64,000 nucleotides of DNA from Desulfuromonadaceae bacterium (GCA_028712075.1 JAQTQX010000001.1:124001-188000), one strand, 5' to 3'. Positions 31,782-41,156 are shown, counted from the stretch's first letter. Translations and numbers: made by a program. The notes: generated by a model not told the origin, from the letters alone.

Positions 31782-32234
31782 TCAGGATGGCTCGTCGCCT
31801 GAAAGTTGACGACTGAAACTGTCGAGCAAACCCTTGAAACTCATTTCAAACTGTATTTTCTGCCGGCGAATCTCTTCAATCTGGGTTTTCAATTCGGCAA
31901 GCCGACGTTCGGCGTCCACAACAATGCGCTCACCTTTCAGTTCCGCCTCGGAAATGATCAACTCTGCTTCTTTACGGGCATTTGCCTTCATTTCTTCGAT
32001 GACACGCTGAGCGGAAAGGAGCGTTTCGCGCAGCTCCCGTTCTTTTTCCGCCATTTCCAGCAGATCATGGTTCTGGCGGGACTGAAGTTCCTTCAACTGG
32101 CCGTTTTCCCGGAGCAGTCCCTCCATTTCGCCGGCAACCGACTGCAAAAAGGCATCGACATCATCCGGGTCGAGACCGCGAAAGGTTTTAACCTTGAATT
32201 GCTGCTGCTGGATGTCAAGAGGAGAAATATTCAT
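31782..32234 (-). CDS. DivIVA-domain protein
   Basis: 150 residues from ATG 32234 (GAGGTAAC 7 bp upstream); the longer frame to 32306 is rejected. The N-terminal DivIVA signature is clear: 'ISPLDIQQQQFKVKTFRGLDPDDVDAFL' region, which binds membrane in the family. The rest is a continuous coiled coil of about 110 residues rich in Glu, Leu and Arg. DivIVA proteins mark poles and division sites by sensing curvature; in deltaproteobacteria their role is less defined. It lies between a LysM/TPR protein and FKBP on the same strand, with gaps of 74 and 37 bp. Confidence 0.85.
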   Translation of the reverse strand: MNISPLDIQQQQFKVKTFRGLDPDDVDAFLQSVAGEMEGLLRENGQLKELQSRQNHDLLEMAEKERELRETLLSAQRVIEEMKANARKEAELIISEAELKGERIVVDAERRLAELKTQIEEIRRQKIQFEMSFKGLLDSFSRQLSGDEPS

Positions 32235-32308
32235 TGCGTAGTTACCTCTGATGTAACGTGAATTAGACTGGGACGGCCTGGTGCGTGAAATAGAGGAGTG
32301 CAGCACGC

Positions 32309-33037
32309 CTATTGAGTTGACAGTTTCAAATAACAGTCACCTTTGTACAGGCTCGCATCTGCGGCACGGGGTGATCCTGGATTTTCGGCCAGAAAACGGT
32401 CCAACAGGTCAAGCGCCGTATGACAATCATCCTGACGATATGCCTTCATTGCCGATTCGTAGAGCTGTTGCCCTGGGCCTGTTGCCTGTGATGCAGGCAT
32501 AACGGCATCGGCATGCCGGACAGCCTGTGCAGCGGGAGAGGATTTACGCGCTTTTTTTGCCGCCCGCTTCGTCACTTTTTTCTTGTGACCGCGCACAGCA
32601 GCGCCGGCAGATTTCTGTTCCGAAGCAACAGGAATCGCGGTCACTTCCGTAGCAGTCGTCTGCTCGCCCGCGACGGCACCCGACTGAGCTGCGACTGGTG
32701 GGGCTGCACTGATTCGCTCGTAATCATTGGAAGCACTGTGCCGAACCGGAACTCTGAAAATGTTGCCCGGATAAATCAGGTTCGGGTTTTTTATCGAGTT
32801 GAACAGCAGAATTTGGGAGAAATACATCCCATGTCCGCTGAACTTTCGGGAAATACGGTACAAAGAATCCCCTTTTTTAACGTGAACCTCCTGCACCAGA
32901 ATTCCATCCTGAGCTGAGGCTTTTTCGCCCGGAACAACTGTTTGGGGAATGTAGATAAATTGCTCGCCCATGGCAGGTGGCGCCAGACAGAGAAGCAGCA
33001 CTGCAGATGCAAGCGAAAGGCGATCAGATGCTGTCAT
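32309..33037 (-). CDS. LysM-domain exported protein with C-terminal TPR
   Basis: 242 residues from ATG 33037, which starts one base after the TAA of the preceding gene. Signal peptide over about residues 1-25 ('LSLASAVLLLCLAPPAMG'). A LysM domain (about 52-98: 'VHVKKGDSLYRISRKFSG' to 'YPGNIFRVPV') should bind peptidoglycan. A Lys/Ala-rich spacer ('KKKVTKRAAKKARKSS') leads to a TPR-like end ('AMKAYRQDDCHTALDLLDRFLAENPGS'). It likely anchors a complex to the cell wall together with the large coiled-coil protein encoded just upstream. Confidence 0.82.
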   Translation of the reverse strand: MTASDRLSLASAVLLLCLAPPAMGEQFIYIPQTVVPGEKASAQDGILVQEVHVKKGDSLYRISRKFSGHGMYFSQILLFNSIKNPNLIYPGNIFRVPVRHSASNDYERISAAPPVAAQSGAVAGEQTTATEVTAIPVASEQKSAGAAVRGHKKKVTKRAAKKARKSSPAAQAVRHADAVMPASQATGPGQQLYESAMKAYRQDDCHTALDLLDRFLAENPGSPRAADASLYKGDCYLKLSTQ

Positions 33038-33038
33038 A

Positions 33039-35735
33039 TTAATACCTGTTCCCCTGCTGATCTTCATACGTCAACATGTTGTTGACCTGAAGTGCAGTAC
33101 CGACACCGATGCCCGGCTTGACCCTGAACGAGACCTTGATGTGTCGTTTTTCACCGGCACCCATTTCTTTAAAACGCCACACAATGGTACCGTTGCTGAC
33201 TGTGCTGGCGGAAGGAACCGAGGCGATTAACTCCAATTGCTCCGGCCAAGCGCTCTGCAGTTCAACTACTCGTGCGATGTTTGACCCGCTGTTGGTCATT
33301 GACAGTTCGAAAGAGGCGATGTCACCCGGTTTGAGTCGAGCGTCGCGAGAGTCCATGGCCATTTTCAGTACCGGCCTTGAGCAGGTCAAGCGCGTTGTTC
33401 CTGAGGCTGAGCGGGTTGCATCCCCTTCTGCGGTAAATGCGACCTGTACCGTTCCATGACTGCCGTCATCGGCATTGAGCGGTGTTTTCACTTCAACGGC
33501 AACGCTGGCTTCTTCGCGCGGAGCGAGCGGTCCGATAACGCTGATCACCGGTTCATGCGCCTGCCGCATACCGTCTCGGTTGATGTCATTGAATATAACC
33601 GCATCCGTGGCCCCGGTGATACTCGCGGCAATCTTGAATTTTTCCCTGATATTGCCGGTGTTGGTTACTATGAAAGGCACCGTTAGCGACTGTCCGGGAA
33701 TGGTCACGAGACGTTCCGAACCGGCCCGCACAGCTACGCCGTGCTGCGGTTCCACGTAGACAACGTTTGAAACGAATGCTGATGCAGTTTTAAGAGGGTT
33801 ATTGATCAGTTCGACACGGGTCGAGAGTTCCTGGCCGGCAAGTGAGTCTTCCTTGAGCTGAAAGGCAACACTCAATTCGCGGCTCTCACCCGACTTAACC
33901 TGCAGACCATCGAGAACAAGAGCCGACTTCATCTCCTGCCTGAACCCGGCGGCAGCATAGTCAACCGGTTCAAGCTGCGGAGGGAAATCAAGGCGGAAGG
34001 TGACATCCGTTGCCGCTGTCGAGCCGACGTTGAGAATGGCAATCCGGTAGACAACACGTTCACCCGGCAGCGGTCTGGTGCTCTCCGTACGGGGAACTGC
34101 TCGCAGAAGCGGGGCTGAGGCGATTAAGCGAATTTCCCGCGATTGGCTCGCCTCGGTAAAGAGTCTCGATGCGGTTTTAACCGGATACGTTATGTGCAGA
34201 CCATCAATGGTATCCGGCGGAATGGCCAGTGTAATTACACCCTTGAAAACTTCACCCGGAGCAAGTTCGGGGGTTTGGCTGATTGCCACATCCGGGGCTG
34301 TGAAAGAGGCGAAACGGGATTTATAATCAGCGGGAAACGCCGACTCAAGATAAAAGGAATCTTTGCCGTTACCGCGATTGATAATGTCAAACGGCACGGT
34401 AAACGGGCGACCAACGGCGGAAGAGGTCGGAACCGCCAGCAGGTTAAACTCAAAACCGGCAAACTGGGCAACTTCGAGGTGGAATATCTGGGCATTTTCC
34501 GGGGAAGGTACCTGCGTTTGATGGGGAGGGAGTGCCACGGCAATGCCAAGTTCCCGCAGTTTCGCCACGGCGGTAATTGCCGCTGGCGATGCAGGATATT
34601 TATCAATAATTGACTTATACTGATCGATTGCTTTTTCACGATACGCGAGCTTTGTCGCCTTTGCCTGTTCCTCTTCCCGTTTTTGTTCCGCCTGTCGCGC
34701 ATCCTCAACCTTACGGGCGGCAATACGGGCCTCTTCGGCCTCTTTTGCACGGCGTTCCGCCGTTTTCCGCTCTTCTTCCACTTTGAGCGACTCCAGACGG
34801 GCAGACTCGGCAGCAGCTTTTTTCATTTCTTCCGCCTTGACACGTGCAAGACTCTCCCGCTCTGCTTTCTGAGCGGCAAGGCGAGCAGACTCCGCCTCGG
34901 CTTCTTTGCGCAGCTTTTCTGACGCCTGTGCAGCAGCCACTCGTTCCTGCTCTGCCTGAGCAGCGGCAATGCGAGCGTTTTCAGCCTCGGCGCGCAGCCG
35001 TTCGGTCGCCTTTTCCGCCGCCACATGGTCCTGCTCGGCTTTAACGGTCGCGATGCGGGCATTTTCGGCTTCAGCGCGCAACCTTTCAACAGCCTCTTGT
35101 GCAGCTACCCGCTCCTTCTCGGCTTTTGCAGCAGCCTCTTGTTCAGCCGCTTCAGCAGCCTTACGAGCCAGTTCACGCTTTTCGGCTGCGGTGGTTTCTT
35201 CTGCCCGCTGGATAGCTTCAAGACGGGCAGCCTCGGCGGCTGCAGCGCGGGCAGATTCGGCAGCAATGGCGGCTGCCTGCTCCTTTTGCGCTTGTGCCTT
35301 CTGCTCGGCAACGAGGTCAGCTCGCATGGGAAGAGGTGGCCCCAGCGGTAGTTCTTCACCTTTTTCAAAGCGTGCAGCAAGAGAGTGCAGTTCGTCACCG
35401 ACAGTGTTCTTGAGGGGATTTTCAGGGTATTCTTTGGAAAATTGGGAGAAATAGCGAGCCGCTTCCTGTTGGTTTCCCCGTTCAAAGTAGGAGCGGGAAA
35501 GCCAGAACAGGACCATATCCTTGAGGGGTGTATCGGGGTATTTCCGCAGAACCTCTTCCATTTTTTCGATGGAGGCGGTGTAATCCTTTTGCTGGTACGC
35601 GTTGAATCCGGCGATAAATATCTGAGAATCCTCCGTTTCCTGACTGTATGCGGAGGGTGCCGTTAAGGCTGAAATTATGACCAGGGCGACCAAAAACCGT
35701 ACAATAACGTTGCGGCATAATCTCAATAAAATCAC
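33039..35735 (-). CDS. Large exported TPR / coiled-coil / Ig-like-repeat protein
   Basis: 898 residues from GTG 35735, which has AAGAGGTC 6-7 bp upstream and gives a clean signal peptide ('FLVALVIISALTAPSAYS'); the frame is open to 35777. Order: two TPR-like units (about 30-110), an Ala/Glu/Arg-rich coiled coil (about 135-370) containing near-identical 28-residue units (ERLRAEAENARIA ... VAAEKAT), another TPR-like unit ('AIDQYKSIIDKYPASP'), then three or more beta-sandwich domains of the DUF11/CARDB kind (about 410-895: 'PGERVVYRIAILNVGS', 'PGQSLTVPFIVTNTGN', 'PGDIASFELSMTNSGS'). Probably a periplasmic or surface structural protein spanning the envelope. Function unknown. Confidence 0.75.
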   Translation of the reverse strand: MILLRLCRNVIVRFLVALVIISALTAPSAYSQETEDSQIFIAGFNAYQQKDYTASIEKMEEVLRKYPDTPLKDMVLFWLSRSYFERGNQQEAARYFSQFSKEYPENPLKNTVGDELHSLAARFEKGEELPLGPPLPMRADLVAEQKAQAQKEQAAAIAAESARAAAAEAARLEAIQRAEETTAAEKRELARKAAEAAEQEAAAKAEKERVAAQEAVERLRAEAENARIATVKAEQDHVAAEKATERLRAEAENARIAAAQAEQERVAAAQASEKLRKEAEAESARLAAQKAERESLARVKAEEMKKAAAESARLESLKVEEERKTAERRAKEAEEARIAARKVEDARQAEQKREEEQAKATKLAYREKAIDQYKSIIDKYPASPAAITAVAKLRELGIAVALPPHQTQVPSPENAQIFHLEVAQFAGFEFNLLAVPTSSAVGRPFTVPFDIINRGNGKDSFYLESAFPADYKSRFASFTAPDVAISQTPELAPGEVFKGVITLAIPPDTIDGLHITYPVKTASRLFTEASQSREIRLIASAPLLRAVPRTESTRPLPGERVVYRIAILNVGSTAATDVTFRLDFPPQLEPVDYAAAGFRQEMKSALVLDGLQVKSGESRELSVAFQLKEDSLAGQELSTRVELINNPLKTASAFVSNVVYVEPQHGVAVRAGSERLVTIPGQSLTVPFIVTNTGNIREKFKIAASITGATDAVIFNDINRDGMRQAHEPVISVIGPLAPREEASVAVEVKTPLNADDGSHGTVQVAFTAEGDATRSASGTTRLTCSRPVLKMAMDSRDARLKPGDIASFELSMTNSGSNIARVVELQSAWPEQLELIASVPSASTVSNGTIVWRFKEMGAGEKRHIKVSFRVKPGIGVGTALQVNNMLTYEDQQGNRY

Positions 35736-35864
35736 GTTTTTGACCTCTTTTGGCCGACTGCGCAGATGACAGCGCACGGAGAGCGAATATAGGTACAGGT
35801 AAAATGCTGTTTAAGTAGCACCTCTCCACACCGTTGTCAACGAAAGAAACGGTATGTCAGCAGG

Positions 35865-36095
35865 TTAGAGAGTGTTACGGAGTGCGGATTTCCAGAGGAT
35901 CGGCGCAGATGAAACGAGTGTACCGATTATCAGCGAATACAATTCTTCCGGCAGGCTCTTTTTGTGAATTGCGAGATCGGCTCCGTTGAATTCAGTCTTC
36001 CTGATCAAGACGAATAGCGACGATTTTGCGCATGAGGCCGTATACAACAAAACTGCCGGAAAGGCAAAGGCTGCGGCAAGGTTATTGAAATGTGT
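35865..36095 (-). pseudogene. Eroded C-terminal remnant of an ammonium transporter gene
   Basis: Two frames together spell an Amt C-terminus. One gives 'GSFVVYGLMRKIVAIRLDQED' and then a stop; the next frame continues 'EFNGADLAIHKKSLPEE'. This matches the end of the neighbouring amt gene ('SSFIVYGVLNKTVGIRLDQEQ', 'EYNGADVSIHNIGAYPEE'). At least two indels separate the pieces, and nothing of the N-terminal ten helices remains. It is a dead paralogue, not a degenerate copy of the same gene, since the residues differ throughout. Confidence 0.75.
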
Positions 36096-36348
36096 GGGAT
36101 CGTTGGAAATATCAGTTCCGTCATTGTAGATTAAAGCGCTTGATCATCGTTGCTATCCGTAAATGGTGCGGTATAATCCCAATACAAAAACTGATCGTAG
36201 CCAGCTTGGCCAACAACTATTTCAACTATGCGTCACCCCTACACCATCTGGGGAGTTCGTCATGGAGTGGATATCGCATCGGGACGCCACCTTAATTGCC
36301 CATAATCAGCGACTTCGTTCTGAACAGCAAACTTAACCAGGAGGTACA

Positions 36349-36771
36349 ATGAGACGGATGCTCATAACAATCACTCTGTTTTTCGGTTTTGCTGTTACGG
36401 CTCAGGCCGGTGATCGTGTCGTCATCGGCGTGTCCCCGGCGCTTTCCGCGACTCTGAGCATTATTGCCAAACAACACGGTTTTTTCTCCCAGCAGAACGT
36501 CGATGCCGATGTTCGCGTTGTTACGTCAGGCAGCAAAGCCGTAGAAATGATGCTCAAGGATGAACTGGATATCTCGGAATCCACCGTTTTTGCCCTTGTA
36601 ACAAACAGTTTCAGCCGCGCGGACTATAAAATATTGACCCAGGTGTCTACCGCCGACAACAGATAGTGGCGCGGAAAGATTGCCATTGATTACAGCCTTC
36701 CGCTTATCAGCAAATCTGTCATGCCTGCAACGCTTTTTAATAAAGTTCGTGAAATTCTTGATGGTGAATAG
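36349..36771 (+). pseudogene. Collapsed gene: periplasmic-binding domain joined to a receiver-domain tail
   Basis: A strong AGGAGG ribosome site leads to 'MRRMLITITLFFGFAVTAQA', a signal peptide, then about 85 residues of an NMT1/SsuA-like substrate-binding domain ('VVIGVSPALSATLSIIAKQHGFFSQQNVD'-type start). After TAG 36664-36666 the same frame continues through 'LPLISKSVMPATLFNKVREILDGE' to a second stop at 36769-36771. That tail looks like the last helix of a CheY-like receiver domain. The simplest reading is an internal deletion in a periplasmic-binding-domain hybrid histidine kinase that fused its two ends. Inference from motifs only. Confidence 0.65.
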
Positions 36772-36874
36772 ATGTCCGTAACCAAACAAAAAGAGAGGAC
36801 TACACCATAAGACCAAGTACTGCCCTCACTATTTTCAGTCAGTGGTTACCCGCAAATTTCGACGGTGCTTCGTG

Positions 36875-38096
36875 TCAGCGAATACTTTCTTCCGGGTAGG
36901 CTCCAATGTTATGAATGGAAACATCGGCGCCGTTATACTCTTGCTCCTGATCAAGACGAATGCCAACGGTTTTATTTAGGACGCCGTACACAATAAAGCT
37001 GCTCGCCAGAGCGAAAACAACCGCAAGCAGGCTCCCTCCGAGTTGTGAAATAAAGCTGACCCCGCCGATTCCTCCCAATGACTTCTGACCGAAAATACCG
37101 GCTGCTATCCCTCCCCAGGTTCCGATAATACCGTGCAGCGGCCAGACGCCGAGCACATCGTCAATTTTGAGTTTTTCCTGTTCAAAGTGAAAGCCGTAGA
37201 CAAAAATTACCGAGGCGATACAGCCGACGGCAAAAGCTCCCAGAGGATGCATGATGTCGCTGCCGGCACAGACGGCAATCAGGCCTGCCAGTGCACCATT
37301 GTGTATAAAACCGGGATCGTTCCTGCCGGCAATCAGCGCTGCGAGAATGCCGCCGACCATCGCAAGCAGGGAATTAACCGCTACCAGACCGGAAATCTTT
37401 TCCAGGTTACCGGCGCTCATGACGTTGAAGCCAAACCATCCGACCGCCAGAATCCAGGAACCGAGTGCCAGAAAAGGAATATTGCTGAACAGGGTGGGGT
37501 GAGATTTTTCCGCGAACAAAGCGCCCCATGCGCGGGCCAAGGATCAGGACGGCGGGCAAGGCAAGCCAACCGCCGATGGAGTGAACAACAACAGACCCGG
37601 CATAGTCATGGAATTCAGCGCCGCCGAACGATTTGAAAAGGGATTGCAGTCCGGCACAGTTCTGACCCCAAATCAGTGATTCGAAAAGTGGATAGGCGAG
37701 CCCGGCAAAGATAGCACCGGCGACTACCTGTGGCCAGAACTTGGCACGCTCAGCGATGCCGCCGGAGATAATGGCCGGGATGCACGCGGCGAAACAGAGC
37801 AGGAAGAAGTAATGAACAAGATCATACCCTTGAGTTTTTCCGAGCAGTTCTTCGGCTGGTTTTAAAAAAGAAATGCCGTAGGAGATAGGAAAGCCGATGA
37901 CAAAGTAGACGACGGTAGAGACCGCCCAGTCGGTGAGGATTTTTACCAGTGCATTCACTTGATTCTTTTTGCGTACCGTACCGACTTCAAGAAAGGCAAA
38001 ACCGGCATGCATTGCAAATACCATTGCTGCGCCTAACATCAGAAAAAGAACATCTGCACTACTCTTCAGGCCAGTCATCGTTGACATGGTTTCCAT
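36875..38096 (-). pseudogene. amt: Ammonium transporter, disrupted by a single-base frameshift
   Basis: An Amt/MEP/Rh channel of about 405 residues split into two overlapping frames. The 5' part (from ATG 38096, GGGGGT upstream) covers helices 1 to about 5, including 'AMHAGFAFLEVGTVRKKN' and 'FHDYAGSVVVHSIGGW'. The 3' part resumes at 'KSHPTLFSNIPFLALGSW' and runs to the typical end 'EYNGADVSIHNIGAYPEESIR'. The frames join across a run of five T on the + strand (37505-37509, AAAAA in the coding strand); removing one A restores the protein. Either a recent loss-of-function mutation, a phase-variable tract or a sequencing error. Both halves are otherwise well conserved, so the lesion is recent. 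Confidence 0.85.
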
Positions 38097-38145
38097 ACAG
38101 CGTACCCCCATTGGTGTCTGTTGCCCGTCATTGGACAAGCGCATT

Positions 38146-38163
38146 AAGCAAGAACACTGCCAA
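38146..38163 (-). promoter_or_regulatory. Sigma-54-type promoter upstream of amt
   Basis: Minus strand reads TTGGCAGTGTTCTTGCTT: the invariant GG (-24) and GC (-12) are exactly 10 bp apart, and TTGGCA and TTGCT match the consensus. It lies about 50 bp before ATG 38096, as expected for nitrogen-regulated amt genes activated by NtrC. Confidence 0.7.
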
Positions 38164-38320
38164 CGTAAAAATTACCGTAACTATGCAGTTCGTAAGGACA
38201 CTTGCGCGGGCTTGGAGTGCAGCACACTGCCCGTATTATCGGCATGTGCCTAAAAAACAGGCACTATCTGCCCGATGAAGACACTTCACATTCGTGTGGT
38301 AAACGGGTAGGATCGCAACC

Positions 38321-40150
38321 ATGATTCTTGAAGAGAAAATACGCCAGTTCCCCACATCGCCAGGGGTGTACCTGATGCGTGACGTTGCCGGGGAAATCAT
38401 CTACGTAGGCAAGGCACGCAGTCTGCGGCAGCGGGTGCGTTCGTATTTCAACCAGTCCGGCGATTCGCGCTATCACATCACGTTCCTGATGGCAAAAGTT
38501 ACCGACATTGAGATAATGCTGACTGACACCGAAAAAGAGGCGCTGTTGCTGGAAAATACGCTAATCAAACAGCATCGTCCCCGCTATAACCTGAATCTCA
38601 AAGATGACAAAACCTACTTTTCGTTGCGGGTTGATCCTCGTGAAGAATTCCCTCGCTTTACCGTCGTACGCAAACGTCCCGTTGATGGAGCCCGTTATTT
38701 CGGTCCGTACGTTTCCGGGGCGGCGGCGCGGAACATGTTGCGCCAGATGACCCGCATGTTTCCCCTGCGCCATTACCCGCTCGGCACCTGCATGTCCCGG
38801 GCCCGCCCCTGCCTGTACCATCAGATCGGACAGTGCAGCGCCCCCTGCCATGGCCTAATTTCGAAAGAGGCGTATACGGTGCTGGTACACGGGGCAATGC
38901 TGTTCATGGAGGGGAAAGGGGGGCTACTGATTGCCGAATTCAAGCGGCGCATGCTGGCCGCTTCCGAGGAAATGTTGTATGAAGAGGCCGCCCGTTGGCG
39001 CAACCTGCTCCGTTCCATAGAAATTACCGTGGAAAAACAAAAGGTGGTACTGCACGGCGGCGACTGTGACGTTATCGGTTTCTATCGCAACGGGAACAGA
39101 ATTGAACTGGCCCTGCTGTTTATTCGCGCCGGAGTGCTGTCTGGAAGCCGGCTCTTCTCTCTTGAGTGGCAACTTGACGACGCAACAGCTATTTCGGCTT
39201 TTCTCCAGCAATACTACCCAACAGCGCCATGTATCGCGGAGGAAATTCTGCTGCCTCTGAATATCGAAGATACGGATACGCTGGCAGATCTATTCAGCGA
39301 GCTGAAGGGGAGCAGGGTTTCCCTTGCCACTCCGCAACGCGGCACAAAGCGGGAGTTGGTTGCCCTTGCCGGCAAAAACGCACTGGCTGCCTGCCAGGAG
39401 CGGGAGCAGAAAAATACGACCGCCACAGCCGTGCTTGAAGAGCTTGCCGAACGACTCCAGTTATCCCGGCTGCCGCAGCGGATCGAGTGTTATGATATTT
39501 CCACCATCCAGGGACGTTTTTCTGTCGGGAGCCGTGCCGTAATGACATTCGGGCAGGTAGACCGCAAGAGTTACCGTCATTACCGGATTCGCACCGTTAG
39601 CGGCCAGGATGATTTTGCCATGCTGCGCGAAGTTTTTTTGCGCCGGTTTCGTCGCGAAATCAGTGAAAATGAGGGGCTACCGGATCTTGTTGTCGTCGAT
39701 GGAGGCGTCGGGCAACTGCGCGCTGTACAGGAAATTATTGCCGAGCTTGGTTTGGCCGGCAGCTTCGATCTGGTGTCACTGGCCAAGAGCAGGGTTGCGC
39801 ACGATGCAGCTGCACAGACGGTAGACAAAAGTGCCGAGCGGGTGTTTCTCCCGGGCAGAAAAAACCCGGTCGTATTGCGGCAAAACTCAAAGCCATTGCT
39901 CATGCTGGCGGCCCTCCGCGATGAGGCGCACCGTTTTGCCATCAGCTACCACCGGAAATTACGCAGTAGCGAGGGGATTGCATCAGGAATCGACGCTATT
40001 CCCGGAATCGGGGCAAAACGCCGTGCGGCACTACTGAAACATTTCGGCAGCCTGCGGCGCCTTGCTGAAGCGAACCACGCGGAGATCGCAGCGGTCAAAG
40101 GGGTGAACCGCACAGTAGCAGATGCCATCTTCAAGGAGTTGCACCCGTGA
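38321..40150 (+). CDS. uvrC: UvrABC excinuclease subunit C
   Basis: 609 residues, the normal family length. UvrC makes both incisions in nucleotide excision repair after UvrA/UvrB damage recognition. Domains: GIY-YIG nuclease (about 12-95, 'SPGVYLMRDVAGEIIYVGKA' region), a Cys-containing region with 'RPCLYHQIGQCSAPC', UVR domain for UvrB binding (about 205-240, 'EFKRRMLAASEEMLYEEAARW'), RNase H-like 3'-nuclease with 'VVDGGVGQLRA', and two helix-hairpin-helix motifs at the end ('IPGIGAKRRAALLKHFGS', 'VKGVNRTVADAI'). AGGA lies 8 bp before ATG 38321. The stop overlaps the miaA start. Confidence 0.97.
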   Translation: MILEEKIRQFPTSPGVYLMRDVAGEIIYVGKARSLRQRVRSYFNQSGDSRYHITFLMAKVTDIEIMLTDTEKEALLLENTLIKQHRPRYNLNLKDDKTYFSLRVDPREEFPRFTVVRKRPVDGARYFGPYVSGAAARNMLRQMTRMFPLRHYPLGTCMSRARPCLYHQIGQCSAPCHGLISKEAYTVLVHGAMLFMEGKGGLLIAEFKRRMLAASEEMLYEEAARWRNLLRSIEITVEKQKVVLHGGDCDVIGFYRNGNRIELALLFIRAGVLSGSRLFSLEWQLDDATAISAFLQQYYPTAPCIAEEILLPLNIEDTDTLADLFSELKGSRVSLATPQRGTKRELVALAGKNALAACQEREQKNTTATAVLEELAERLQLSRLPQRIECYDISTIQGRFSVGSRAVMTFGQVDRKSYRHYRIRTVSGQDDFAMLREVFLRRFRREISENEGLPDLVVVDGGVGQLRAVQEIIAELGLAGSFDLVSLAKSRVAHDAAAQTVDKSAERVFLPGRKNPVVLRQNSKPLLMLAALRDEAHRFAISYHRKLRSSEGIASGIDAIPGIGAKRRAALLKHFGSLRRLAEANHAEIAAVKGVNRTVADAIFKELHP

Positions 40151-41064
40151 CTAAAGCGACTACGGCACAAAAAATGGTGGTGATTCTCGGTCCGACCGCC
40201 TCCGGTAAAACGCGTCTTGCGGTAGCCCTGGCGCATGAACTGGGTGGTGAAATAATTTCGGCAGATTCCCGACAGGTCTTTCGCGGTATGGATATCGGCA
40301 GCGGCAAGGATCTTCATGAATACGGTTCTATTCCGCACCACCTCATCAATATTCTGGATGCCGGAGAGGAATTCTCCGTTTTCGAGTTCCAGCGCAGATT
40401 TTTCACAGCGGCGAAAGAGATCACCTCCCGGGAAGCGCTACCTGTATTGTGCGGAGGGAGTGGTATGTACCTTGATGCTGCTCTGCGCGGCTACCGCATG
40501 GTAGAGGTGCCGTATAATGCGGCACTGCGGGATAAATTGGCGCGGCTGAGCGGAGCCGAGCTGGCGGATGAGCTAATGAGAATAAAACCGGATCAGCATA
40601 ACAGCACTGATCTGCTCCAGCGCGAGCGCACTGTCAGAGCTATCGAAATTGCCTGCGGTGAGCGTGACAATGCCTCCACTGAAGAGCCCGCACCACGCAT
40701 GAACAGTTGTGTTATTGGTATCCGATGGGAACGCGACCTGCTGCGCCAGCGGATAACTACACGCCTGAGAGATCGCCTTGACAACGGCATGATAGAGGAA
40801 GTACAGCAATTGCATGACAGCGGCATTTCCTGGGAACGGCTGGATTATTATGGCCTTGAATACCGCTTTGTCGGGGCGTATCTGCGCAATGAGCTGAGCA
40901 AGAACGATCTGTTTCAACATCTGGGTTGCGCGATTCATCAGTTTGCCAAACGTCAGGGCAACTGGTTTCGGCGCATGGAACACCATGGCATCACGATCAA
41001 TTGGATTGATGGTAGCGGTGACCTGCCGGGGCAGGCACGGACTGTTATTGTCCGGCAGATGTAG
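40147..41064 (+). CDS. miaA: tRNA dimethylallyltransferase
   Basis: 305 residues starting at GTG 40147, overlapping the uvrC stop (GTGA). It transfers a dimethylallyl group to N6 of A37 in tRNAs reading UNN codons. P-loop 'GPTASGKTRLAVAL' (about 14-27), 'ISADSRQVFRGMDIGSGK' for tRNA A37 and substrate contact, 'CGGSGMYLDAALRG', and the C-terminal 'QFAKRQGNWFRR' are all family landmarks. Its translational coupling to uvrC implies co-transcription. It is followed by 149 bp with the cold-shock gene's promoter. Confidence 0.96.
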   Translation: MTKATTAQKMVVILGPTASGKTRLAVALAHELGGEIISADSRQVFRGMDIGSGKDLHEYGSIPHHLINILDAGEEFSVFEFQRRFFTAAKEITSREALPVLCGGSGMYLDAALRGYRMVEVPYNAALRDKLARLSGAELADELMRIKPDQHNSTDLLQRERTVRAIEIACGERDNASTEEPAPRMNSCVIGIRWERDLLRQRITTRLRDRLDNGMIEEVQQLHDSGISWERLDYYGLEYRFVGAYLRNELSKNDLFQHLGCAIHQFAKRQGNWFRRMEHHGITINWIDGSGDLPGQARTVIVRQM

Positions 41065-41126
41065 GAGTGCGTCAGCGGCATAGATAACTGGTTTACGATT
41101 TATTTTTAACATGGCATTTTATTTTC

Positions 41127-41156
41127 TTGACTTTGCTTGTGCTGAGCTGGTAGATT
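41127..41156 (+). promoter_or_regulatory. Promoter and structured leader of the cold-shock gene
   Basis: TTGACT (41127-41132), 18-bp spacer, TAGATT (41151-41156). The predicted leader is about 50 nt and contains a small hairpin, TCGGA-TAAG-TCCGA (41166-41179). Cold-shock mRNAs often carry structured leaders. Confidence 0.4.
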
